Assembly: GCA_963818775.1 (NCBI GenBank)
Contig: CAWFUF010000034.1
Location: forward strand, 62,001-126,000
Length of the DNA stretch: 64,000 bases
Direction of reading: 5' to 3'
Source of the DNA: JAMXLO01 sp963818775
GTDB taxonomy: Bacteria; Pseudomonadota; Alphaproteobacteria; Acetobacterales; Acetobacteraceae
The notes below the pieces were generated by a model. It searched no databases. It saw only the letters and a list, made by a program, of their open reading frames with translations, and had not been told where the DNA came from. Positions within the stretch are counted from its first letter, which is position 1; every line of letters begins with the position of its first letter. Below, in pieces: positions 54,926 through 62,829 of the stretch. Made by a program: the position numbers and the translations under genes.

Positions 54926-55192
54926 TCAGTGCCCGGGAGGCTGCAGAGGAGAACGCAACAGATAAACCGACAGGCCCAGCCAAACCAGCGCCAGCGTGAA
55001 GAAGATCAGCGCGAGGAACCGCTCGGTCAGGAAGATAGTCGCGAGCATTAGCACAACCGCTCCCGCCATCAGGCCGAAGTGCAGGTTTGCCAGGCGCTTC
55101 TCCGGATTGACACGGAAATACTGGAAGGCGAGCAGAACGAAGCTCACGATGTAGAACGGAACGATGGCGCTGACGGGAATCCTCATGTGCAC
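54926..55192 (-). CDS. Small membrane protein between glcE and glcF
   Basis: 88 residues (an internal ATG two codons on is also possible) with three hydrophobic helices (VPFYIVSFVLLAFQYF, LMAGAVVLMLATIFL, ALIFFTLALVWLGLSVYLL). It begins next to the end of glcE and ends 3 bp before glcF, so it belongs to the operon. It may anchor or help assemble the GlcDEF complex at the inner membrane (inference). No named family known to me. Confidence 0.75.
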   Translation of the reverse strand: MHMRIPVSAIVPFYIVSFVLLAFQYFRVNPEKRLANLHFGLMAGAVVLMLATIFLTERFLALIFFTLALVWLGLSVYLLRSPLQPPGH

Positions 55193-56401
55193 CTACAGGC
55201 CGGCGTACATGCGACCGGGATTCAGAATGCCATTCGGATCGAGCGCCGCCTTGACGCGCCGTGTGATGCGCGCGAGTGGCTCCGGTTCCGGTGGGATGAC
55301 ATTTACCGCGGCGCGCAATGACTCGGGTGCGCGCAGCAGCATCCACGTGCCGCGGGCAGCCTTTGCGGCCGCTTCTACCGCCTCATGCGCCGCCGTGGTT
55401 GCTGGTCCGGCGATCCACACCAGGCCACCTCCCCAGTCGAGATAGCCTCGTCCACCAAACGCGTCGGCCAATGTCCGCAGCACAACAGGTCCGGCTGACG
55501 GGCGCACGGAAACGCGCCAGACCGCGTCGGCCGGTTCCGCCGTCAACGGCGTGAGGTCGCGCATCGCACGCCACACGATACGCGATGACGCATCGTCGAG
55601 AATTTCGGTACTGTCGTGCCTGAGGTCGGCGCGCAGTTTGTCCGTGCGATACACCACGGACGCAGCGAACTCTTCGATGCGGGCCAAGGCAACAGGCTGG
55701 CCGAAACCTGCGAGCGCCGGGATGCGGGCAGCGGCATCGGCCGGCAGCCAGGCGGCGGCCGATACGCTGTACGGCGAACCAAGCGCGGCGGACAGCGCCG
55801 CCGCCCCCGCCGTCGCGTCCAGCCCAGGAAACACGACGGTGCCGACAGCCTCCGGCGCCGGGAGAACCTTCAAGGTCACTTCGGTGATGACAGCGAGCGT
55901 GCCATGACTGCCGGTGAGCAGCTTGCACAGGTCCAGCCCGGTGACATTCTTCAGCACGCGTCCGCCGGAGCGGATTGTTTCGCCGTGTCCGGTGACCGCC
56001 CGAATGCCGAGTACATGATCGCGCATCGCACCCCAGGCGACACGGCGCGGACCCGAGAGGTTGGTGGCGATAACGCCGCCGAGCGTCTGTTGTTCGCGCG
56101 CGCCGGTGATCGCCGCGAGGTCCGCCGGCTCCGCGATGATGTGCTGACCATGCTCGGCGAGCGTGGCTTCGATATCGGCGAGTGGGGTTCCGGCACGCGC
56201 CGAGATGATCAGCTCATTCGGCGAATAGAGCGTGATGCCGGTGAGATTGCGGGTGGAGAGTGAGCGCGCGGCCTGCACCGGCCGCAGCATGCCGGCCTTG
56301 GTAGCATTGCCAACGATGGCAAGAGGCTCCCGTGCCGTCGCAGCCTCGCCAATCGCAGCCGCAAGCGCTTTCTCGTCAGCTGGCAGGAGCGGATCGCTCA
56401 A
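55193..56401 (-). CDS. glcE: Glycolate oxidase FAD-binding subunit GlcE
   Basis: 402 residues of the PCMH-type FAD domain (GTPLADIEATLAEHGQ, GARTLGGVIATNLSGPRR-like EQQTLGGVIATNLSGPRR) with a GlcD-like C-terminal cap. It shares 26 bp with the 3' end of glcD. Together with GlcD it forms the flavin part of glycolate oxidase. The C-terminal LDPNGILNPGRMYAG motif is the typical ending. Confidence 0.93.
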   Translation of the reverse strand: MSDPLLPADEKALAAAIGEAATAREPLAIVGNATKAGMLRPVQAARSLSTRNLTGITLYSPNELIISARAGTPLADIEATLAEHGQHIIAEPADLAAITGAREQQTLGGVIATNLSGPRRVAWGAMRDHVLGIRAVTGHGETIRSGGRVLKNVTGLDLCKLLTGSHGTLAVITEVTLKVLPAPEAVGTVVFPGLDATAGAAALSAALGSPYSVSAAAWLPADAAARIPALAGFGQPVALARIEEFAASVVYRTDKLRADLRHDSTEILDDASSRIVWRAMRDLTPLTAEPADAVWRVSVRPSAGPVVLRTLADAFGGRGYLDWGGGLVWIAGPATTAAHEAVEAAAKAARGTWMLLRAPESLRAAVNVIPPEPEPLARITRRVKAALDPNGILNPGRMYAGL

Positions 56402-57824
56402 TGGTCTCTGCCAATGGGAAAACTTTGTTGGCGTTGAGCAACCAGCCGGGATCGAACGCCGACTTGATGCGGCGCTGCTGGTCCAGTTCCTGCGTGGTGA
56501 ACTGCACCGGCATCAGCTCGCGCTTCTCCACGCCGACACCGTGCTCGCCGGTGAGACAGCCACCCACTTCGACGCACAGCTTCAGGATGTCGGCGCCGAA
56601 CTGCTCCGCCTTGTGGAAGCTCTCCGGGTCGTTGGCATCGAACATGATCAGCGGATGCAAATTGCCGTCGCCCGCGTGGAAGATATTGGCGACCTTCAGG
56701 GCATAATCGTCGCTCATCTCGCCGATACGACGCAGCACGTCAGGCAGGCGCGATGTTGGGATCACGCCATCCATGCACAGGTAATCGGGGCTGATGCGCC
56801 CGACCGCGCCAAACGCTCCCTTGCGGCCCTTCCAGATCGCCAGCGACTCTTCGGCCGACTGCGACACCTTCAGGCTGATCGGATCGTGAAGCTGGCAGAT
56901 CTCCCGGATGCGCCACAGCAGATCGTCCTGTTCGGCGGGGCTGCCCTCCACCTCGATGATCAGCATCGCCTCGGCATCCAGTGGATAGCCGGCATGGGCG
57001 AACTGCTCGCAGGCATGGATCGCCGGGCGGTCCATGAATTCGAGAGCCACGGGAATGATGCCCGACGAGATGATCGAGTCGACGCAGGCACCCGCGACTT
57101 CGTTCGAGCGAAACGCGGCGAGCATCGCGCGCGCACCTTCAGGCGACCGCAGGATGCGCACGGTGACCTCGGTGACGACAGCCAACTGCCCCTCGCTGCC
57201 GGTGAGCAGGCCCAACCAGTCGTAGCCGGCAGCGTCGAGATGCTCGCCTCCGATCGAGAGGATCTCGCCGTCCACCGTGACGATCTTCAATCCTAAAAGG
57301 TTGTTGGCGGTCACGCCGTATTTCAGGCAGTGCGCGCCGCCCGAGTTCATGTTGACGTTGCCGCCGATCATGCAGGCGAGCTGGCTCGACGGGTCCGGCG
57401 CGTAGAAGAATCCCCTGCCCTGCACCGCGTTGGTGATGCCGATATTGGTGACACCGGCCTGCACCGTGGCGCAGCGATCGGCATAGTCGATGTCGAGGAT
57501 GCGGTTCATCCGCATCAGCCCGATGACCACCGCATCCGCCATCGGCAAGGCTCCACCGGACAGCGATGTGCCGGCGCCGCGCGGCACGACGCGCACGCCC
57601 TGCTGGTGACAGAAGCGCATCACACCGGCGACCTGTTCGGTCGTGTCGGGCAGCACGACCGCGAGCGGCGGCTGGCGGTAGGCTGACAGACCATCGGTCT
57701 CATAGGGCTTCAGGAGCAGCGGTTCGGCGATCACCGCCTCGGCGGACAGCAGAGCGCGCAGTCCGTCAACGATAGCGTCGCGGCGCGCCAAGACGTCCGC
57801 CTTCGGTTCAGGCTGTCTGATCAT
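56376..57824 (-). CDS. glcD: Glycolate oxidase FAD subunit GlcD
   Basis: 482 residues from ATG 57824 (MIRQPEPKADVLARRD). Motifs: VPRGAGTSLSGGALP, GGNVNMNSGGAHCLKYG (FAD/phosphate), TGEHGVGVEKRELM and the ending WLLNANKVFPL. Catalyses glycolate to glyoxylate at the inner membrane. An upstream in-frame extension to 57929 has no family resemblance and is not used. The 2-hydroxyacid reductase gene lies 70 bp upstream in the same direction. Confidence 0.95.
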   Translation of the reverse strand: MIRQPEPKADVLARRDAIVDGLRALLSAEAVIAEPLLLKPYETDGLSAYRQPPLAVVLPDTTEQVAGVMRFCHQQGVRVVPRGAGTSLSGGALPMADAVVIGLMRMNRILDIDYADRCATVQAGVTNIGITNAVQGRGFFYAPDPSSQLACMIGGNVNMNSGGAHCLKYGVTANNLLGLKIVTVDGEILSIGGEHLDAAGYDWLGLLTGSEGQLAVVTEVTVRILRSPEGARAMLAAFRSNEVAGACVDSIISSGIIPVALEFMDRPAIHACEQFAHAGYPLDAEAMLIIEVEGSPAEQDDLLWRIREICQLHDPISLKVSQSAEESLAIWKGRKGAFGAVGRISPDYLCMDGVIPTSRLPDVLRRIGEMSDDYALKVANIFHAGDGNLHPLIMFDANDPESFHKAEQFGADILKLCVEVGGCLTGEHGVGVEKRELMPVQFTTQELDQQRRIKSAFDPGWLLNANKVFPLAETIERSAPAS

Positions 57825-57894
57825 GTGGGGAAAATGGTCCCCCATTTCGGGCAAGGCAAGCAGTCGGGCCGAGCCTGCCGCGCCGGTCCGCCCG

Positions 57895-58863
57895 TCAAAC
57901 CACCTGATTGCGCAGCGACGCTTCCCCACGCCACATGCGCTCGAGGTTCTCCATCAGAATCTCGATGACGTTCGCCTCATACTTACGCGTCTCGCCACCG
58001 GTATGCGGCGTGATGAACACGTTTGGCATCGCCCAGAGCGCCGAGTCCTGCTCGGGCGGTTCGGGATCAGTGCAATCCAGTGCGGCGCCCGCGATCCGGC
58101 CTGCATTCAATGCCTCGATCAGCGCGCTTTCCACGACGCACGGCCCGCGCCCGACATTGACCAGAAACGCCGCGGGCGGCATCAGCCCGAGCGCGCCTGC
58201 ATCGATCACGCCGCGCGTTTCCGGCACCAGCGGACAGGTGAGCACAACGAAGTCCGCCGCAGGCAGGAACCTCGACAGCTCCGCCAGCGTATGCACGGAA
58301 TCGGCCGCCCCTCGGCCGGCCGCTGGATCGCGACGGAAGCCGATGACATTCATCTCGAACGCCTTGGCCAACTGCGCCAGCCTGCCGCCGATGCGGCCGA
58401 GGCCGATGATCAGCACCGTCTTGCCGGTCAGTTCATCCTCGCGCTGGGTGAGGTCGCCGATCATGCCGCGCCAGACGCCCCGCGCCTGGTTGTCGCGTGC
58501 CTCCGGCAGCCGCCGTGCGAGAGACAGGATCAGCGACATTGCGTGCTCCGACACCGCGCGCGCATTGACGCCGGCCGCGCTCGCCAGCCGGACGCCGCGT
58601 GCCGCCAGGGCTGCCTTGTCGAACTGATCGGTGCCCGAGCCGATCGACTGGACAAAGCGCAGCCTTGTCGCCAACGGGATCAGCCCGTTGTGCCACATAC
58701 CCGACACGACGATCACATCGGCCTCACGCGCCCGCTTCTCCAAGGCATCTGGTTCGCGCAATTCGAAGTTGGCGATGCCGGTGTTCAGCGCGTCGAAGCA
58801 GGCCTTCATCTGATAGGCAGCATGCGCGAAGCAGATGACGATCTCTTGGCTGGGCGGGATCAT
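57895..58863 (-). CDS. D-2-hydroxyacid dehydrogenase (glyoxylate/hydroxypyruvate reductase type)
   Basis: 322 residues from MIPPSQEIVICFAHA. Rossmann motif GLGRIGGRLAQLAKAFEMNVIG with an acidic-to-Arg change (FRRDP) that hints at NADPH use. Catalytic Arg lies in VNVGRGPCVVE and the final His in PHTGGETRKYE. It reduces glyoxylate or hydroxypyruvate. Placed upstream of glcDEF, it closes a glycolate-glyoxylate loop. Confidence 0.9.
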   Translation of the reverse strand: MIPPSQEIVICFAHAAYQMKACFDALNTGIANFELREPDALEKRAREADVIVVSGMWHNGLIPLATRLRFVQSIGSGTDQFDKAALAARGVRLASAAGVNARAVSEHAMSLILSLARRLPEARDNQARGVWRGMIGDLTQREDELTGKTVLIIGLGRIGGRLAQLAKAFEMNVIGFRRDPAAGRGAADSVHTLAELSRFLPAADFVVLTCPLVPETRGVIDAGALGLMPPAAFLVNVGRGPCVVESALIEALNAGRIAGAALDCTDPEPPEQDSALWAMPNVFITPHTGGETRKYEANVIEILMENLERMWRGEASLRNQVV

Positions 58864-58906
58864 GCGGTGCTGCCCTTGCTGCCTGCGCGGCAAAACGCCG
58901 TGATGG

Positions 58907-59032
58907 TCAGCCCTGGCGCGCCTTCATCCGCGGGTTCTTCTTGTTGATCACGTAGACGCGCCCGCGCCGGCGCACCACGCGGCAATTCTTGTCGCGGACC
59001 TTCGCGGCCTTCAGGCTGTTGCGAATTTTCAT
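58907..59032 (-). CDS. rpmJ: Ribosomal protein L36 (bL36)
   Basis: 41 residues, MKIRNSLKAAKVRDKNCRVV..., the Arg/Lys-rich form of bL36 without the usual four zinc Cys (one Cys only), as in the long, zinc-free type of many alphaproteobacteria. The Cys-poor form is often the zinc-independent paralogue. The large upstream extension in the frame is not real. It is 43 bp from the reductase gene and may share its transcript. Confidence 0.92.
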   Translation of the reverse strand: MKIRNSLKAAKVRDKNCRVVRRRGRVYVINKKNPRMKARQG

Positions 59033-59117
59033 CTCGGCGCCTCGTGAAGAGCGGCGCTGGATAAGGGCGGCGAGCGGGCGTGTCAACCTGGACCCGCCCC
59101 GGCAAAGCCGCCGGCCG

Positions 59118-60017
59118 TCACCCGCCGCCGATGGCGTGCCAGCGCACCAGCCGCAGCCGGCCCACACGCATCAGCCGGAATCGCGCCAGCCATGGCTCGG
59201 CTTCATGCACCACCACGGCGATCTGACGCAAGGACGGGTGGGCGCCCGCCAAGGCCTGGACTGCGACACGCCAGCCGTGGATCGCGCTCTCCATGTGCCT
59301 GTGTGACACGTCCTCGACAATCCGCACATCGAACCGGAGGCGCGCCAGAATGTTGGTGATCTCCAGTTCGCTGGGCACCATGGCGGGACGGTGTTCCAGC
59401 CGCGACCAGCTTGCGACCATCGGATCGAGCGGATCGAGCGGCCGGTCCGCCACCATCTCCAGCAGCACGAACTGGCCTTCCGGCTTGAGCGCCTGGGCCG
59501 CAGCGGCCAGGAACGGTTCGGGATTTGCGCCACGCAGTGGCTCGATCGCCATCCCATGATGGAAGTAGCGGCGCGGAAACTTTGGCGCCAGCGGATCCCA
59601 GTGCTCCACCTGCGCACGACGGCCCTGCCCGGCGCGCTGGCTGCGCTCGTTGGCGAGCGCCGTGAGGCGCTGATTGGCCTCATAGCCGGTGACCCAGACG
59701 CCGAACTCCGCCGCGATGCGGCGAGGCGGACCACCAGTGCCGGCACCGATCAGCAACAGGCTGGAGGCCGCCGTCAGACCAAGCGGCTTGGCGAGACGCA
59801 CCACCTCGGGGCCGCCCCCTGGAAACAGGAAGCCCTCGCCCCACAACGCCTCCGCTACACTGATCCGGGCGCTCGGCCAGACCGGATCGTCGTCTTCCGC
59901 CAGCGCGACGTCGGGGACCAGCGAGGGCGCCGGTTCGGCGGGAATGTCGGCCGGAGGCGAACGCCACCCCAGCAGGGTCCACACGCTGTCGAGCAGCATG
60001 GTGCCACACCTCCGCAC
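59118..60017 (-). CDS. SAM-dependent methyltransferase
   Basis: 299 residues (start could be the Met at residue 7, 59999). Class I fold: motif I LLIGAGTGGPPRRIA near residue 86, acidic residue in VTGYEAN, motif IV-like FHHGMAIEPL and a QFVLLEMVADRP strand. A proline-rich N-terminal segment of about 50 residues is unusual. Substrate unknown. Not obviously in an operon. Confidence 0.8.
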   Translation of the reverse strand: MRRCGTMLLDSVWTLLGWRSPPADIPAEPAPSLVPDVALAEDDDPVWPSARISVAEALWGEGFLFPGGGPEVVRLAKPLGLTAASSLLLIGAGTGGPPRRIAAEFGVWVTGYEANQRLTALANERSQRAGQGRRAQVEHWDPLAPKFPRRYFHHGMAIEPLRGANPEPFLAAAAQALKPEGQFVLLEMVADRPLDPLDPMVASWSRLEHRPAMVPSELEITNILARLRFDVRIVEDVSHRHMESAIHGWRVAVQALAGAHPSLRQIAVVVHEAEPWLARFRLMRVGRLRLVRWHAIGGG

Positions 60018-60056
60018 GGAAGCGTGTCACCAGACGATTGAGGAACCGTTGAGACC

Positions 60057-60392
60057 TTAATCGAATTCGGTCAGTACGTAGCGCACAACCTCATCACCCA
60101 CCACTTTGGGCTTGTGACGGTGCACCGGGCCTGCGGGGATGTGGAGCATGTCGCCCGGGCCAGCCTCGACGCTGTGGTCATCGAAGGTGTAGCGGATGCG
60201 GCCGGCCAGGATGAAGATGGAATGGCCGGTTTCGCACCACGCGGGCTCGGCCGCTCCCGGCGGATCCGGCGCCCGCTCCTGGTAGCGCAGCGCGATGCCA
60301 AAGCCGGATACCGCCTCGCGCACCTTCAGCCTTTCGTTGACCGCCTGCAGCGGGTGGGCCGCGGCGGGAAACAGGTAGGGACTTTGGCTCAT
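60057..60392 (-). CDS. Small cupin protein
   Basis: 111 residues of a single cupin barrel. The second metal motif is recognisable as GDMLHIPAGPVHRHK, and CETGHSIFILAGRIRY gives the first. It starts 4 bp after the oxyR stop, in the same direction, so it is likely co-transcribed with oxyR. Function unknown. Confidence 0.82.
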   Translation of the reverse strand: MSQSPYLFPAAAHPLQAVNERLKVREAVSGFGIALRYQERAPDPPGAAEPAWCETGHSIFILAGRIRYTFDDHSVEAGPGDMLHIPAGPVHRHKPKVVGDEVVRYVLTEFD

Positions 60393-60396
60393 CTGC

Positions 60397-61344
60397 TCAT
60401 TTTGCGCCCCCTGCTGGCCCGGGTGAAGTCAGGGCATCGCGGCAGGTGTCCGTCAGCAGCGGCACCAGCGCCCGATACTCCGAGGCCCGCGGCGCATTCG
60501 GGCGCCAGGCGAGCCCGAGGGTTCGCCAGGCACCGGCACCGGCCAGAGGACGCAACTCAATCGCGGTTCCCTCCGTCACGCCGGCCGCGATGGCAATCCT
60601 GGGCAGCAAGGTGACGCCCAGTCCGCCGGCCACCATCTGCACCAGGGTATAGAGACTGGTGGCGGCGAAGCCATCCTGACCGTCGCGGTCACCAGCCAGC
60701 AGGCCGCATACCGCGAGTGCCTGATCTCGCAGGCAGTGGCCGTCCTCCAGCAGCAGCAGCCGTTCGCCTGCCAGCGCCGCTACCGGCACCTTGTCCTGGG
60801 CCGCCAGCCTGTGACCGGGGGGCAATGCAACCAGAAACTCGTCGCGGGCCACCGGTGCTGTATCGGCGCCGCCGCAGTCGCACGGGAGCGCCAGCAGCAG
60901 CACGTCCAGCCGGGTCGCCTCGAGCCGCTCGACAAGATGTGCGGTGGTGTCCTCGCGCAGATAGAGCCGCAACTGCGGAAAGGCGTTGCGCAGCATCGGC
61001 ATGAGGCGTGGCAGCAGGAACGGCCCGATGGTTGGGATCACGCCGAGCCGAAGCGGGCCACCCATCGGCGCACGAGCCGCTTCCGCAGCCTCCACGACCG
61101 CCTCCAGCGCGGCCAGCGCGGCGCCGGCGCGTGCGACCAGATCGCAGCCCAGCGGCGTGAACACCACGTGCTTGCCGGCGCCACGGTCAAGAATCGCCGC
61201 GTCGAGCTGGCGCTCCAGCGTCAGAATGCCGGCCGAGAGAGTGGACTGGGTTACCGAACAGGCCAGTGCGGCGCGGCCGAAATGGCGGCATTCTGCGAGC
61301 GCGGTCAGGTAACGGAGCTGCTGTGGGCTGGGCAGGATCGTCAT
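60397..61344 (-). CDS. oxyR: OxyR peroxide sensor-regulator (LysR family)
   Basis: 315 residues. LysR winged HTH at 6-65 (LPSPQQLRYLTALAECRHFGRAAL), then the effector domain. The redox pair is in the canonical LLLLEDGHCLRDQALAVC: Cys204 and Cys213, nine apart as in E. coli Cys199/208, so it should form the peroxide-sensing disulfide. Usually divergent from a catalase or peroxiredoxin gene, but none lies in the gap to the right. A cupin follows in the operon. Confidence 0.9.
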   Translation of the reverse strand: MTILPSPQQLRYLTALAECRHFGRAALACSVTQSTLSAGILTLERQLDAAILDRGAGKHVVFTPLGCDLVARAGAALAALEAVVEAAEAARAPMGGPLRLGVIPTIGPFLLPRLMPMLRNAFPQLRLYLREDTTAHLVERLEATRLDVLLLALPCDCGGADTAPVARDEFLVALPPGHRLAAQDKVPVAALAGERLLLLEDGHCLRDQALAVCGLLAGDRDGQDGFAATSLYTLVQMVAGGLGVTLLPRIAIAAGVTEGTAIELRPLAGAGAWRTLGLAWRPNAPRASEYRALVPLLTDTCRDALTSPGPAGGAK

Positions 61345-61725
61345 CGTCTTGCTCGATCAAAGCCGTCGATTTAATTCATTGACACAGAAAACCGATCACC
61401 GCCATATCGCGGCCGTTCCCCGCCAATCGAGGACTGCGCAGCTCGCGACCGCGGCGCGGTGTGCGTGCCGCCGCCGCGGTGCTCGATGGCGAGACGACTG
61501 AAACCGCACTGCTCAGCGCGGCCTGAGGATCGGCATTGGAACTCAGCACGGCAGGGACAATGAAGGTAATGGCGCCCAGATCGGGATGGCGCAGATTCAG
61601 ATGATCACCGCCGGATTGGTGCCCAGGCGCATCGCCCGGGCCTCGTATATGCTCGGTTAATAGATCGCATCGCCGCCTTGTTCGCGGCGGTGCCAGAAGC
61701 CTGTGAGTTTGGCGCGCCTGTCCGC
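61345..61725. other. Gap with no intact gene; possible coding remnants
   Basis: About 380 bp upstream of oxyR. On the minus strand a short run near 61600-61680 would end AMRLGTNPAVII, which looks like the C-terminus of an unknown protein but has no body attached. The oxyR promoter should lie at its left end. I see no katG or ahpC. Confidence 0.45.
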
Positions 61726-62829
61726 TCAGTTGAAGAATCGCGCCGGGCGAAAATCGGCCAGCGCCTCACATTGACGGCCATGAATGATCTCATCCGCCAC
61801 CGCCGCGCCGAGGAACGGCGACATTGTGACCCCGCTATGCGTGATGGCGAGATAGTAGCCGTCCACCCGCGGCACCGGACCGACGGCGGAATACGAGTCC
61901 GCGGGGATCGGACGGATTGCCATGCGTGCTGCCTCCGGCTCCACGTTGCCGATCACCGGCATCAGCCGGCGGAGGCGCTGTACGAGGTCGCGCGCTTCCG
62001 GCATCGCGGGGCTCGGTCGCGGATCAAAGGCGAGCGTCGCATCCGTCGCATTCCAGTGCAGCACGAGGCGCCCGGCACCATCCGGCCTTGCCTGGACGAT
62101 CGGCGAATGCACGACGCGCCTGATGCGGGCGGCAACCGGCGGAGTGAACACGAGGAAACCGACGGTCGGCGCCAGAGGCAAATGCAAGCCGGCATCCGAC
62201 ACCGGATCGTTCGCCCACCGGCCGGCGCAGTTCACCACCATGTCGGCTTCGAACAGCCGGCCGTCCGCGGTCTTTACCCCCGTGACCCGGCCACCACGCA
62301 CGACCGATTCGGAAACGCTGACGCCGGAGATCACCGACGCGCCATGCGATCGCGCCGCGCCGAGCATCGCAGCCACATACACCACCGGGTCGAGCCAGCC
62401 CTCTTCGGGAAAATATGCAATCGGTGCATCGCCGATCAGTGCTGGATCGATATCGGGCTCGAGTTCGAGCAGTTGTGCAGGCGTGATCCATTCGGCCGCA
62501 TAGCCCCAGGATTGCAAACGCTCGACGTTCGCCTGCTGCGTCGCGCGTTGCTCGGGCAGAGTCCATTCGACGTTGCCACCGCCATGCCACCAGGGTGTGG
62601 CGCCCAACTCGTCGGCCAACGCCGCGTGGGCCTTCATGCCCGCGACGTTCAGCTCGTGATAGGCACGCGGCGTCTTGGAGTTCGAATTGGTCCACGCGAA
62701 GCTGCAACTCGAGGTGCCACCGCCGATCCGCCCTGCCTCCAGCACGGTGATTGAGGCGCCGGCCAGCGTCATCCGATAGGCAACCGAGGCGCCCATCACG
62801 CCGGCGCCAATCACAACGATGCGTGTCAT
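61726..62829 (-). CDS. DAO-family FAD oxidoreductase (amino-acid oxidase-like)
   Basis: 367 residues from MTRIVVIGAGVMGASVAYRM, whose GxGxxG binds FAD; this ATG overlaps the ABC protein stop (TGATG), deciding the start. VVNCAGRWAN and YLAITHSGVTMSPFLGAAVADEI are the family's late motifs. It probably oxidises an amino acid or N-methyl amino acid. The overlap with an ABC binding protein gene suggests uptake and oxidation of the same compound. Confidence 0.87.
   Translation of the reverse strand: MTRIVVIGAGVMGASVAYRMTLAGASITVLEAGRIGGGTSSCSFAWTNSNSKTPRAYHELNVAGMKAHAALADELGATPWWHGGGNVEWTLPEQRATQQANVERLQSWGYAAEWITPAQLLELEPDIDPALIGDAPIAYFPEEGWLDPVVYVAAMLGAARSHGASVISGVSVSESVVRGGRVTGVKTADGRLFEADMVVNCAGRWANDPVSDAGLHLPLAPTVGFLVFTPPVAARIRRVVHSPIVQARPDGAGRLVLHWNATDATLAFDPRPSPAMPEARDLVQRLRRLMPVIGNVEPEAARMAIRPIPADSYSAVGPVPRVDGYYLAITHSGVTMSPFLGAAVADEIIHGRQCEALADFRPARFFN

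Noticed and set aside
61605..61793. 62-codon minus-strand frame before the DAO gene
   Set aside because: It overlaps the 3' end of the oxidase gene in another frame and has no ribosome site; probably a shadow.
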